Below, piece by piece: positions 34,198 to 43,049 of a stretch of 64,000 nt of DNA; the stretch's first letter is position 1; each line of letters opens with the position of its first letter. Made by a program: the position numbers and the translations under genes. This stretch comes from CBDEFX01 sp965237635 (GTDB lineage: Bacteria > Chloroflexota > Dehalococcoidia > Lucifugimonadales > CAUZJF01), in assembly GCA_965237635.1 (NCBI GenBank), contig CBDEFX010000001.1, forward strand, positions 1,426,001-1,490,000. The letters run 5' to 3'. The notes beneath the pieces are model-generated. The model did no database searches and was not told where the DNA came from. It saw only the letters and a list, made by a program, of their open reading frames with translations.

Positions 34198-35175
34198 TTG
34201 CCTCCTGTTGTGCGGTCGGGGCAATTTGACTCGCTCCAGGCCGAGTGGGAGGAGATCCTGCCCTCCTGCTCCACCGACACCATATTCGTCACGCCGTGGT
34301 GGCAGAGGACCTGGTGGCGGCATTTCGGCGGCGACTCGGATCTCAGAATCTTGGCTCTCGGCGACAACGGTGTTCGCCTGGGCGTCGCCCCGTTGATGCT
34401 GAGAGACGGCGTGGCCAGCTTTCTGGGCGGCAGCGATCTATTCGACTACCACGACTTCCTAGTGCCCAAAGGTAACGAGGCCGCGTTCTACGAGGCGTTA
34501 CTCGACTACCTCGAACCCGTTGACTGGCATACGATAGACCTGAGCTCTCTGCCGGAGGGCTCTCCGACCCTCACGTTCCTCCCCTCCGCGGCCGAGGAAA
34601 AGGGCTACACCTTTTCGGTATCAAAGGAAGATGTCGCGCCCATTTTGACCCTCCCGTCCACGTGGGATGAATACCAGTCCGGGCTGGCCGGGAAGAACCG
34701 CCACGAGCTGCGAAGGAAACTCCGACGGCTTGCTAAGGCCGGTGCCATCCGCCAGTCTATTTGCGAGAACCAGGAGACTCTACGGGAGTGTATGAAGGAC
34801 TTCTTCCGCCTCCATCGGGCCAGCAGTCCGGACAAGGCCGAGTTTATGACGCCTCAGCAAGAGGCGTTTTTCGTCGACGTGGCCTCGCAACTCGGCGAAC
34901 GGGGCCAGCTAAAGCTAGCGTTTCTGGAGCTGGACGGCGTGCGTGTCGCCTCGTGCATTAGCTTCGACTACCTCGACTCATATTTGCTGTATAATAGCGG
35001 TTACGACCCAAGCTATTCGGATTTGAGCGTCGGCCTTCTCAACAAGGCGCTGGCAGTCAAGGACGCAATACATGCCGGCAAGCGCCACTTCGATTTCCTC
35101 AGAGGCGCAGAGCGCTACAAGTACGAATTGGGCGCAACGGACCGCGACGTCTACCAGTTGATCATACGCCGCTAG
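34198..35175 (+). CDS. FemAB/GNAT-type acyltransferase (BioF2-like)
   Basis: The 325-aa protein has a two-lobed GNAT-like layout. The N-terminal lobe includes TPWWQRTWWRHFGGDSDLRIL. The C-terminal acetyltransf_6-like lobe has NRHELRRKLRRL, then LDGVRVASCISFDYLDSYLLYNSGYDP and FDFLRGAERYKYELGA. Proteins of this type act in cell-envelope or polysaccharide assembly, often beside glycosyltransferases, as here. It starts with TTG 34198 directly after folE. The exact substrate is unknown. Confidence 0.78.
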   Translation: MPPVVRSGQFDSLQAEWEEILPSCSTDTIFVTPWWQRTWWRHFGGDSDLRILALGDNGVRLGVAPLMLRDGVASFLGGSDLFDYHDFLVPKGNEAAFYEALLDYLEPVDWHTIDLSSLPEGSPTLTFLPSAAEEKGYTFSVSKEDVAPILTLPSTWDEYQSGLAGKNRHELRRKLRRLAKAGAIRQSICENQETLRECMKDFFRLHRASSPDKAEFMTPQQEAFFVDVASQLGERGQLKLAFLELDGVRVASCISFDYLDSYLLYNSGYDPSYSDLSVGLLNKALAVKDAIHAGKRHFDFLRGAERYKYELGATDRDVYQLIIRR

Positions 35176-35360
35176 CGGAGAGCCTCACTTGAGTCCCCAA
35201 CCGGGCGTGAGTTGTCTCCTCATCCGGGACGGTAGGCACAGCCGCACCGGATCGGTCCGATCGGGCATCCAATAACGGATGGGAGCTTTGCGGGGTGCGG
35301 TCCGGTCGACCGAGTTGTTGGCACTCCTCGTTAAGAAGTCATAGCCCTTCGGAGTGTTGA
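35176..35360. other. Intergenic region with strong potential RNA structure
   Basis: CCGCACC pairs with GGTGCGG, CATCC pairs with GGATG around a 6-nt loop, and GATCG pairs with CGATC. No riboswitch, tRNA or repeat was recognised. Confidence 0.3.
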
Positions 35361-36584
35361 ATGTATAGACTGGCGTTGCTTAGCGTTCACGGCTGTCCCG
35401 TAGCTCGGCTGGGCGAGCGAGATACGGGCGGCATGAACGTCTACCTGCTCCAAGTTGCCAGAGAGCTAGGTCGCTTTGGCCACAAGGTCGATGTTTTCAC
35501 CCGACATCACGAGCCTGGCGACCCCCAGGTCATCGACCTGGGAGACAACGCCAGGGTCGTCCACCTGAAGGCCGGGCCATATTTCGAGACCAAGGGGAGC
35601 CTGCACCAGTATATTCGCGAGTTCCTGGCTAACCTGTACCGGTTCCAGCAGTCAGAGGGGACCACCTACGACCTCGTCCACTCCCACTACTGGCTTTCGG
35701 GCTGGGCCGGAACGGAGCTGAGCCGCAGGTGGGATGTCCCGCACGTGACTACGTTCCATACGCTCGCAAAGAGAAAAATCGAGGCACGTGCCGGAGAGAG
35801 GGAGTCAGAGCTCCGGATGCACGCCGAGTCGTGCGTAATGAGCAGCGTGAACGCCATCGTGGTCTCGACCGAGCAGGAGAGACGAGACCTGTCCCGCCTG
35901 TACCAGGTCTCACCGGACAAGGTATATGTCATACCCGCCGGGGTTGACCTAAGGCTGTTCCGGCCGCTCGACAAAGCCCGGGCACGTCAAAGCCTTGGAC
36001 TGACCGAAGACAGGGTTGTACTGTCGGTAGGCCGAATAGAACCTCTCAAAGGCCTGAATATCCCTATCAGCGCAATTGCCCGACTGGAGGACGCTGCGGA
36101 CACGAGGCTGCTCATCGTGGGCGGAAATCCAGGCCGAGATAGCGAGCTAAGAAAGCTCAGGTCCATGGCTGGACAGATGGGACTTCGGGACCTGGTCACG
36201 TTTACAGGCGCCATGGACCAGACCAAGCTACCTACCTATTACACCGCCTCCGATGTTTTCGTCCTACCATCGTACTATGAGAGCTTTGGGCTGGTGGCGC
36301 TGGAGGCTATGGCCTGTGGGGTCCCAGTCATAGCCTCCAAAGTCGGCGGCCCCGAGACACTTGTGGAAGATGGAAAGACCGGCTATCTTATATCTGGGCA
36401 TGACCCTGAGCCCTACGCGCAGGCGCTCAACTCTCTTCTGGCAAACCCGCCGCTACGTGAGGCCATGGGCAGAGCGGCACTAGCCAAAGCCCACACGATG
36501 GGCTGGGACAGAGTGGCGAGTCGTATCCTGGACCTTTACTCGGACCTTTTGGCACAGACCTGGAAGCTCGCGGCGGGAGCCTAA
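35361..36584 (+). CDS. Glycosyltransferase family 4 (MshA/sucrose-synthase-like)
   Basis: Retaining GT-B fold glycosyltransferase, 407 aa. The donor-site loop near the N-terminus reads ERDTGGMNVYLLQVAREL, followed by KVDVFTRHHEP. The second Rossmann domain has LSVGRIEPLKGL and the E-x7-E motif ESFGLVALEAMACGVPVIAS. The pattern is like MshA, sucrose-phosphate synthase and related nucleotide-sugar transferases. The acceptor is not predictable. It is followed after 3 bp by the DUF502 gene, so they form an operon. Confidence 0.88.
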   Translation: MYRLALLSVHGCPVARLGERDTGGMNVYLLQVARELGRFGHKVDVFTRHHEPGDPQVIDLGDNARVVHLKAGPYFETKGSLHQYIREFLANLYRFQQSEGTTYDLVHSHYWLSGWAGTELSRRWDVPHVTTFHTLAKRKIEARAGERESELRMHAESCVMSSVNAIVVSTEQERRDLSRLYQVSPDKVYVIPAGVDLRLFRPLDKARARQSLGLTEDRVVLSVGRIEPLKGLNIPISAIARLEDAADTRLLIVGGNPGRDSELRKLRSMAGQMGLRDLVTFTGAMDQTKLPTYYTASDVFVLPSYYESFGLVALEAMACGVPVIASKVGGPETLVEDGKTGYLISGHDPEPYAQALNSLLANPPLREAMGRAALAKAHTMGWDRVASRILDLYSDLLAQTWKLAAGA

Positions 36585-36587
36585 CGC

Positions 36588-37292
36588 GTGGACGGTCAGC
36601 AGGAACAAACTCAGAGCACGCCAACGGACGCCCAGCAACCAGAGGAACATTCGCTGCTGTGGCGCCTTGAGCACCACCTCGTACGCCGGGTGAGCTCCGG
36701 CTTTCTGGTACTCGTACCCGCCCTGATCACCGTTTGGATCCTGTATTTCGTCTTTTTCTTTGTCGACGGGTTCTTTCGACCGTGGGTGAAAGGAACACCG
36801 TACCTCGACTTTACAGGGATCGGAGTCATCATCACTCTGTTGGTGTTCTACATCATCGGCTCCTTCTTCTCCGGCCGGAGGTCTCAAGCCCTGCAGGACG
36901 CCGTTTTGAGCAGGATCCCGGTGGTGCGTGGCATCTACGGTGTGGCCAGGCAAGCGACAGAATCGATCTACTCGCCGGCAGGGCACCATTTCAGCAGAGT
37001 GGTGTATGTAGAGTGGCCCAGGATCGGCGTGATTGCCATGGGCTTCGTGATGGGTCGCTTCGACCCTAACGCGAGCGGCGGAAACCCGCTCGTTGCGGTG
37101 TACATTCCCACGGTGCCCAACCCTACCTCGGGGATGCTGGCCTTTTTCCCGGTCGAGGAGATCACAGAGACGGATATCACTGTACAGGATGCCATGAAGA
37201 CAGTCTTCTCAGGTGGCATAGTGCTGCCGGAGATGGGGCCACATCCAGGTCTACAAACGTCCACACGAGTTGAAGAGGGCCTGGACGGGTAG
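36588..37292 (+). CDS. DUF502 family membrane protein
   Basis: The 234-aa protein has two strong hydrophobic segments near the N-terminus (FLVLVPALITVWILYFVFFF and GVIITLLVFYIIGSFF). A soluble domain follows, with the DUF502 blocks IPVVRGIYGVARQATESI and VYIPTVPNPTSGML. The start is GTG 36588, 3 bp after the glycosyltransferase. The family function is unknown; in plants a homologue (COV) affects vascular patterning. No catalytic residues are evident. Confidence 0.85.
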   Translation: MDGQQEQTQSTPTDAQQPEEHSLLWRLEHHLVRRVSSGFLVLVPALITVWILYFVFFFVDGFFRPWVKGTPYLDFTGIGVIITLLVFYIIGSFFSGRRSQALQDAVLSRIPVVRGIYGVARQATESIYSPAGHHFSRVVYVEWPRIGVIAMGFVMGRFDPNASGGNPLVAVYIPTVPNPTSGMLAFFPVEEITETDITVQDAMKTVFSGGIVLPEMGPHPGLQTSTRVEEGLDG

Positions 37293-37651
37293 GCGCGGTC
37301 TCAGCCAGACGGGTCTTCCACAAAATGTCATGCTGAACCCCGATTCGGCATCGGGGTGAAGCATCTTGGGTGGGGGCTGCCAGGCATAGGACCCCTCCCC
37401 AGGCCACTTCGGCAGGTCCGAGTAGGACTCGCGACTCCAATCGGAGCTCAGTGCAGGCTCTTCGTCCCCCCGATGCGGCATGAGGGCCGAATCGGGACTC
37501 AGGGAGACAAGTTGGTGGCGACTCTTGTGCAGAGCCGGCCAGAGGAGCCGGCTCACGGTTCGGAAGTTCCCCCCGCCGCTTGCGTTTCGCAAACGCGGAT
37601 TTCTGATCGACCTCGCCCATCTGCTCCGCATCAAGCGATACTAGAGGCCAC
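37293..37651. repeat. Intergenic region of nested dispersed repeats
   Basis: Includes the hairpin CCCCGATtcggcATCGGGG (37338 region) and an R2-type repeat CTTCGGCAG/GCTCAGTGCAGG. The R2 copy is interrupted at 37416-37445 by a 30-bp palindrome also found at 47119-47148. No gene was recognised. Confidence 0.6.
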
Positions 37652-38431
37652 ATGTTCGATCTGCACGCGCATATTCTGCCAGGCGTGGACGACGGCGCGA
37701 AGACAATGGCCGATGCCGTCGAGATGGCCCGGGTGGCAGCCGCGCACGGCACCAGAGTGGTCCTAGCCACTCCTCACCGTAGGGATGTCACCGAAAATTC
37801 CTCGATCCCCCAAGTTCGCGGCCTGTTGGCCGAGTTTAATGAAGAGCTGCAGAGTCTAGACATCGAGCTAGAGGTCCTCATCGGGATGGAGAACCATCTG
37901 GACCTCGAGCTGCCCGAAGACGTTTCAGCAGGCCGCGCACTGCCTATGAACGGCTCACGGTACGCCCTGGTCGAGCTGCCGTTCTTTGGGTATCCCAACT
38001 ACGCCGAGGACGTGCTCTTTCGGCTTCAACTCCAGGGAGTGACGCCCGTTCTGGCCCACCCGGAGCGCATCGAAGCGTTCCAGCGGCACCCTGACCTGCT
38101 GGCTGGGTTTGTAGAGCGGGGTATGCTCAGCCAGATAACCGCGGGAAGCATTGTTGGTCACTTCGGAGGGGACGTTAAGCGAATTACCAGCCGGTTGCTG
38201 CGGCGAGGGCTGGTGCACATCATCGCCTCGGACACCCACTTCTCCGAAGGCCGGAGGTCCCCAAAGCTACCCCCAGGAAAGGAAGCCGCCGCGAACATCG
38301 TGGGCGAGGAGAGAGCGCAGTCGATGGTGTTGGACACTCCCAAGGCCGTGCTCGACAACCGGACAGTCGAGGTGGAGCCACCGCAGAAGGAAGAGCGCTC
38401 TCGACGCTGGTGGCGTTTCGGGCGCTCTTAG
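37652..38431 (+). CDS. PHP-domain protein-tyrosine phosphatase (CpsB/YwqE-like)
   Basis: Metal-dependent phosphatase of the PHP superfamily, 259 aa. The metal-binding motif HAHILPGVDDGAKT is at the N-terminus, followed by LATPHRRDV and the later ligands in HPERIEAF and SDTHFSEGRR. Members dephosphorylate tyrosine kinases that control capsule or exopolysaccharide export. This fits the glycosyltransferases upstream. The partner kinase is not in the window. Confidence 0.87.
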   Translation: MFDLHAHILPGVDDGAKTMADAVEMARVAAAHGTRVVLATPHRRDVTENSSIPQVRGLLAEFNEELQSLDIELEVLIGMENHLDLELPEDVSAGRALPMNGSRYALVELPFFGYPNYAEDVLFRLQLQGVTPVLAHPERIEAFQRHPDLLAGFVERGMLSQITAGSIVGHFGGDVKRITSRLLRRGLVHIIASDTHFSEGRRSPKLPPGKEAAANIVGEERAQSMVLDTPKAVLDNRTVEVEPPQKEERSRRWWRFGRS

Positions 38432-38441
38432 GGCTCGGCTC

Positions 38442-38861
38442 CTATCCGTCCTCCACCCGGCTTATGACCTTCGACGGTGTGATCGTTACAAGCAAAAAGC
38501 TAGTCTCCCTGTACGCGCGCTCGAAGTACTGCTCGCCTTCTTCCGCACCTACGTACCGGAGGGACATTTCGCGCAGCAGTTCAGGGTTCCAATCGTCCGA
38601 GACGGTCGCGGTGCCCTGTGCCAGGACATATCTCGCAGGCTTATCATCGGTGGGTATGCACAGCGACACTCTGCGGTCGCGCTTCAGGTTGCGGACCTTT
38701 ACGGAGAACGGCTCGCATAGGAGCATGAACCGCACTCCGTCGAAGTGATGCCAGACCGGAGTCAGATGAAGGAAGCCGTCCGGTCCCAGGGTCGCAACGA
38801 TGGCAAGGTACGGCTCCTGCAAGAAGGCGTCCATCTCATCGGGGGCCATGGGACGTGGCAT
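38442..38861 (-). CDS. Pyridoxamine 5'-phosphate oxidase-like flavin protein
   Basis: The 139-aa split-barrel protein reads YLAIVATLGPDGFLHLTPVWHHFDG, typical of PNPOx-like and F420- or FMN-binding reductases. It has a later conserved block RRVSLCIPTDDKPARYVLAQG. The cofactor (FMN or F420) cannot be told from sequence alone. The start ATG is 5 bp after the stop of tmk on the same strand, so the two form an operon. Confidence 0.8.
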   Translation of the reverse strand: MPRPMAPDEMDAFLQEPYLAIVATLGPDGFLHLTPVWHHFDGVRFMLLCEPFSVKVRNLKRDRRVSLCIPTDDKPARYVLAQGTATVSDDWNPELLREMSLRYVGAEEGEQYFERAYRETSFLLVTITPSKVISRVEDG

Positions 38862-38866
38862 GACAA

Positions 38867-39643
38867 CTATTGAGGCGAGTCTTCAGCAGAGTGTGGGTCG
38901 ACTTTGGTAAACCAGAGGGGTTCGTCCGACTGCGGTCCGGATGAATTAACGTCCGCGTCTTCGGGCAGTATCTGTACGACGCGCTCCCAGACCGATTCGC
39001 TTATCTCCTCACTTGGCCTTGTGGCGTCGAGAACGTGCCACCTGTCTGGCTCCTGCTCGGCCAAGATCCTGTATCCGGCCCGTACCCTTCGGTGGAAGTC
39101 AAGAGATTCCTCCTCGAACCGCCGTGTGCCCTTCTGGTCCAGCCGTTTGGCACCACCACTATCCGATGGCTCAAGTGGAAGCCCTTTCTGCGCCGTGCCC
39201 ACCCTCTTTAGTCCTTCTTCGGGAGGACAGTCGAGGAGAAAAGTAAGGTCCGGCGCGGTCCCATCCATCGCCATTTTGTTCAACCGGTCGACTGCCTCCA
39301 AGTCCAGTCGCCTCCCATACCCCTGATAGGCCACCGTGGAGTCGGCGAACCTGTCCGCGATCACGAGGGAGTTGCCACCGTCCAAAGTCGGCTTTATCAC
39401 CTTGGCGGCCAGCTCGGCTCGGGCTGCCTCAAATAGGAACAGCTCGGCGCGGGGAGAAGTCCCCTCCCCTCCATCGCGTTCTCTTTTCAACCAGTCTCTC
39501 AAGTAGACTCCCAAAGGAGTGGTACCGGGCTCCTGCACGAGCGTCGATTTTATACCCGCCTGCTGGAGACGCCGCAGAAGAATCTCCGCTTGAGTGGACT
39601 TGCCGCTACCTTCGCCGCCCTCGAACGATATGAACATGGACAA
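38867..39643 (-). CDS. tmk: Thymidylate kinase
   Basis: Phosphorylates dTMP to dTDP. The 258-aa protein has the P-loop FEGGEGSGKSTQ, the DR(Y/F) motif as VIADRFADSTVAYQGYGR and the LID region near KGTRRFEEESLDF. A proline/serine-rich C-terminal tail of about 35 residues goes beyond the usual 210 aa. An extra stretch (KRVGTAQKGLPLEPSDSGG) lies between P-loop and LID. The ATG at 39643 begins the domain directly. Confidence 0.94.
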   Translation of the reverse strand: MSMFISFEGGEGSGKSTQAEILLRRLQQAGIKSTLVQEPGTTPLGVYLRDWLKRERDGGEGTSPRAELFLFEAARAELAAKVIKPTLDGGNSLVIADRFADSTVAYQGYGRRLDLEAVDRLNKMAMDGTAPDLTFLLDCPPEEGLKRVGTAQKGLPLEPSDSGGAKRLDQKGTRRFEEESLDFHRRVRAGYRILAEQEPDRWHVLDATRPSEEISESVWERVVQILPEDADVNSSGPQSDEPLWFTKVDPHSAEDSPQ

Positions 39644-39888
39644 GGGTCACAGCCTCACAACGAATGCCGGACTACTAGTACGTCAGGACATGGAACGAAG
39701 GTTGCTTTTCCCACCCGCCCGCCCTGACGTTGTTTTGCTGGGGGTTCCCCCCAGACCCCCGCCAAGGGGCCTTGCCCCCTTTGGAAACCCCGCGGGGGCC
39801 AAATACCGTGGAAAACTGTTCCGATGGCCACTGGTGTACCAAGAATCAGAATACGTGTGACTTAGCGCTATGCATGCGGCCATTCAAT

Positions 39889-41526
39889 CTAGCGGCGGTA
39901 TATCACCACTCGGCGCTGGGGCTCCCGGCCGGTGCTCGAGGATGTCAGGCCGTGCTCCTCGGCAATTTGATGCTGCAGGTGACGTACATACGCCCCCTGG
40001 GGCCTCAGGTCTGTCTGGTTGTTGCTGTCGTCGATCCTCGCGACAGCCTCTTCGGCCTCTTTGACCCCACCGGCAACATTCCGTCTTGACCGCGGGCTTG
40101 GCTGGCTGCATGAGATAGCCTTCAAGAATTGCTGGATCTGGGGCGTTGTATTCTTGCGAAGCACGTAAACGGGCTTGCCGTCTTCTTCGGCCTGTCGCAG
40201 GGCCTGCGTTCGACGCCGATAGAAGTTCTTGGTTGTAAGGAGCAGATCGGCGTCGCCGATGTCGGCGACCAGCTCCACGGGCGCCTTGGACCCTCGCACG
40301 GCTTGCTGGAGCTTACCCTTGTTCACCCCATATGGCAGGATATGCGTGATTGTGTACGGTACATCGGACGCAGGCTCGTCGTGTGTCGGCTTATCGCGCG
40401 GCCGTTTGAAGTAGAAGGCGGGTTGTGATTCGAGTCGCCCTATCTCGGGCCCGTTCTGTGCCACCGGCGCAGGACTTGTCCGGGACTTGGAGCCGCTTAC
40501 CTTCCCTTCCTTGTCCATTTCGCGTAATTCGGGCGTGGCCGGGAAGCCACGCAGCATCTTGTCGACGACGTCAGCAACATCCGAATGGATCGCGACCTGG
40601 TTCCATCCCTGTATCTCAACCAGAATGTCGAACGTCGGTGGGGCTCTTCGCTCTAGAACGGTCTTCTGGGTACGGCGGCGGCGGGCTTCATCGTCCCCGA
40701 GGGTCACGGTCTCGACACCGCCCACCAGATCTGACAGCGTTGGGTTCAGGACCAGGTTTTCCAAGGTATTCCCGTGAGCCGTGGCCACCAGCTGGACCCC
40801 GCGTTCCGCGATCGTTCTTGCCGCGGTGGCCTCCAGCTCCGTCCCGATCTCGTCGATGACGATCACTTCGGGCATGTGGTTCTCCACAGCCTCTATCATG
40901 ACGGCGTGCTGCTGGACGGGCGACGGGACCTGCATTCGCCTGGCATAACCGATGCCAGGATGCGGGATGTCGCCGTCTCCCGCGATCTCGTTGGACGTAT
41001 CGACGACCACAACCCGTTTGTGGGCGTCGTCGGCCAGTACCCTAGCCACTTCCCGAAGCATCGTCGTCTTACCCACCCCGGGCCTACCCAGTAGCAAGAC
41101 GCTCTTTCCTGTCAAGATAAGGTCCTCGACGATCTTGATCGTTCCGTAGACCGCGCGACCGACCCGTAAGGTCAGTCCCACGATCTTGCCGTTGCGATTC
41201 CGAATGGCCGAGATGCGGTGCAGGGTCCTTTCTATGCCGGCGCGATTGTCGCCACCGAACGGGCCGATCTGCTGTACGACGTGTTGAAGGTCTTCTTCCG
41301 ATACCTCCTGGGAGTCGAGTATGAAGCTCTCTCCGAGGGAGCGGGCTTCGGGTTCCCGACCGAGGTCGAGGACGACTTCGAGAAGCTCGCTGTTGTCCTC
41401 TCGCTTCGTAAGAGGGTCGGCGATCCGAGGAGGCAGCTTTTCGATGATCGCCTCCAGATCGGTGTCAATCCACTGCTGCATATGTCTTAGGGTCCCTACC
41501 TGTCCCGCTGCTATGCGCTGCGTCAA
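39889..41526 (-). CDS. R3H-domain AAA ATPase (Ycf45/SpoIIIAA-like)
   Basis: The 545-aa protein has an N-terminal helical part and a RecA/AAA-like ATPase core with Walker A LLGRPGVGKTTML and Walker B VIVIDEIGTELEA. The core is followed by TAHGNTLENLVLNPTLSDLVGG. A C-terminal R3H nucleic-acid-binding domain ends the protein (LRPQGAYVRHLQHQIAEEHG then GREPQRRV). The family occurs in cyanobacteria, plastids (Ycf45) and Chloroflexota. It probably binds single-stranded nucleic acid, but the process is not established. The start may be the second Met (MQQWIDTDLE). Its 5' end overlaps the upstream gene by 4 bp. Confidence 0.88.
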   Translation of the reverse strand: MTQRIAAGQVGTLRHMQQWIDTDLEAIIEKLPPRIADPLTKREDNSELLEVVLDLGREPEARSLGESFILDSQEVSEEDLQHVVQQIGPFGGDNRAGIERTLHRISAIRNRNGKIVGLTLRVGRAVYGTIKIVEDLILTGKSVLLLGRPGVGKTTMLREVARVLADDAHKRVVVVDTSNEIAGDGDIPHPGIGYARRMQVPSPVQQHAVMIEAVENHMPEVIVIDEIGTELEATAARTIAERGVQLVATAHGNTLENLVLNPTLSDLVGGVETVTLGDDEARRRRTQKTVLERRAPPTFDILVEIQGWNQVAIHSDVADVVDKMLRGFPATPELREMDKEGKVSGSKSRTSPAPVAQNGPEIGRLESQPAFYFKRPRDKPTHDEPASDVPYTITHILPYGVNKGKLQQAVRGSKAPVELVADIGDADLLLTTKNFYRRRTQALRQAEEDGKPVYVLRKNTTPQIQQFLKAISCSQPSPRSRRNVAGGVKEAEEAVARIDDSNNQTDLRPQGAYVRHLQHQIAEEHGLTSSSTGREPQRRVVIYRR

Positions 41527-42455
41527 ACGGACGCTGCCGTAACCGCCCGTCGGTCCTCCTCGTTTCTTGCCCGGACCACCATCGACTTAACCAATGTCAC
41601 ATACTCTGACACCAGTTCGTAGCCTCGTTGAAGAAGGAGTCCTTGTAACAGCTCCTGGTAGTCCGGCACGACGCAGTGGACCGCGTTCGCCCCCTTCAGA
41701 CGGTCGAGCCCATAGTCTGTCAGAGCACCTATGTTCGTCTCTTCGTCCGGATGGACGACAACCGTAAGCTGGCCGATGCCGAAGCGCTGGACGGTCCTGA
41801 GCCAGCCATTGACCTCTCCATCCTTCTCGAACACAGACTCGCGGGCGCGTCCGCCGGTCCTCTCACGGGAAGAGGCCCACTGGTCGAAGGTTGAACCGAC
41901 GGCCAGGCGGGTCTCGGAGGGGCTAGATGCGAGATACAGCCGGAATAGACCGTAGTCGTCGGCGGAGCTTTTCTCTCGTACGCTGATTGACCGCGTGCCA
42001 GAGGTGAGACGGCCCCCGCCCTTGAACACAAGCTCGCGGGCACACGGGAGATATCCAGACCGACTGACGACGTCCACCAGCGGGTCGTCTCTACGAAGCC
42101 TGATGAAGACCCTCTCTCCTCGCTTGCGGGCCACCCGCTGGCAGAGTCCGTTTAGAAGGTTGGTAGGACCGGAGTCCTCATCTGACGCTAGAAGGAGGTG
42201 AGCAACCTCCCAGGCGCGAGGACCGGAGCGAGGTCTTGCGACCGCGACTCCGGCCACACGGCCGCTTTCGGTCCAAGCAACGGAGCAGCGTCCCTTGCTC
42301 TGCAGCGACAGGCTCAGCCTCGCGGTGTCCAAGAGCGACAGGCGAGGCCGTCTCTCGCCGCTCAAGTTGTCGGCGGTATAGGCCCGATTACCCGAGTGTC
42401 CACTGCGTGTCAATGAATATCGGACCAGGTCTAGGGGATTGAGTGGTCTGATCAC
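41523..42455 (-). CDS. Hypothetical GNAT-like protein
   Basis: The 310-aa protein shows weak GNAT features: a strand-turn block RVAGVAVARPRSGPRAWEVAHLL and a second half with GIGQLTVVVHPDEETNIGALTDYGL. A true RxxGxG acetyl-CoA loop is not evident, so activity is uncertain. It lies between pdxT and the R3H ATPase and overlaps the latter by 4 bp. It is therefore co-translated with it and may be a partner. No substrate can be assigned. Confidence 0.65.
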   Translation of the reverse strand: MIRPLNPLDLVRYSLTRSGHSGNRAYTADNLSGERRPRLSLLDTARLSLSLQSKGRCSVAWTESGRVAGVAVARPRSGPRAWEVAHLLLASDEDSGPTNLLNGLCQRVARKRGERVFIRLRRDDPLVDVVSRSGYLPCARELVFKGGGRLTSGTRSISVREKSSADDYGLFRLYLASSPSETRLAVGSTFDQWASSRERTGGRARESVFEKDGEVNGWLRTVQRFGIGQLTVVVHPDEETNIGALTDYGLDRLKGANAVHCVVPDYQELLQGLLLQRGYELVSEYVTLVKSMVVRARNEEDRRAVTAASV

Positions 42456-42466
42456 AATAGGTGCGT

Positions 42467-43048
42467 CTAGATGGAGCCTTCGACAATCCTTAAGAAAAGC
42501 TCATGGAGACGGGGGTCGTCGGTCAGTTCTGGGTGAAAGGACGTGGCGAGCATGTGTTCCTGCCTCACAGCCACGGGCCGTTCGTCAGCCAACGCGGCCA
42601 AGACTTTGACGTCCTGACCAATGCGGTTTACGACCGGAGCGCGGATGAACACGGCTCGGAACGGAGGCCCCTCGATCTGGTCGACTTCGAGGTCCTCCTC
42701 GAAGCTGTCGACCTGCCGGCCGAAAGCGTTCCGGCTCACCTCGATGTCCATTAATCCGAGGGGCACGGGTCGATGGTCGGTCAGCCGGTCCGCGACGATG
42801 ATCATGCCGGCGCAGGTTCCCCACACCGGCATGCCCCGGCGAACCTTCTCAGTCAGCGCATCCCGAAAATCGTATATGTCTAGCAGCTGAGCGATAGTGG
42901 TGCTTTCGCCCCCGGGGATGATCAAGCCGTCGATGTTGTCGAGCTGGTTCGGAAGCCGCACCTCTGGGGCGTCTACGCTAAGGCGGTCGAGGACGTGTCG
43001 ATGCTCTTGTACATCCCCTTGAATCGCCAGGACGCCGATTCTTGGCAA
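42467..43048 (-). CDS. pdxT: Pyridoxal 5'-phosphate synthase glutaminase subunit PdxT
   Basis: Glutaminase that hands ammonia to PdxS for PLP synthesis. The 193-aa class I amidotransferase has GVLAIQGDVQEH, GLIIPGGESTT, the nucleophile Cys in WGTCAGMIIVA, and the His-Glu pair in TSFHPELTDD. It follows pdxS with 1 bp between them, so the two form an operon with tight coupling. Confidence 0.97.
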   Translation of the reverse strand: MPRIGVLAIQGDVQEHRHVLDRLSVDAPEVRLPNQLDNIDGLIIPGGESTTIAQLLDIYDFRDALTEKVRRGMPVWGTCAGMIIVADRLTDHRPVPLGLMDIEVSRNAFGRQVDSFEEDLEVDQIEGPPFRAVFIRAPVVNRIGQDVKVLAALADERPVAVRQEHMLATSFHPELTDDPRLHELFLRIVEGSI

Positions 43049-43049
43049 C

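Noticed and set aside
39730..39810. C/G-rich palindromic stretch before tmk as a new element
   Set aside because: Only a single copy of CTGGGGGTTCCCCCCAGAC-type sequence is in the window; without other copies nothing can be concluded.
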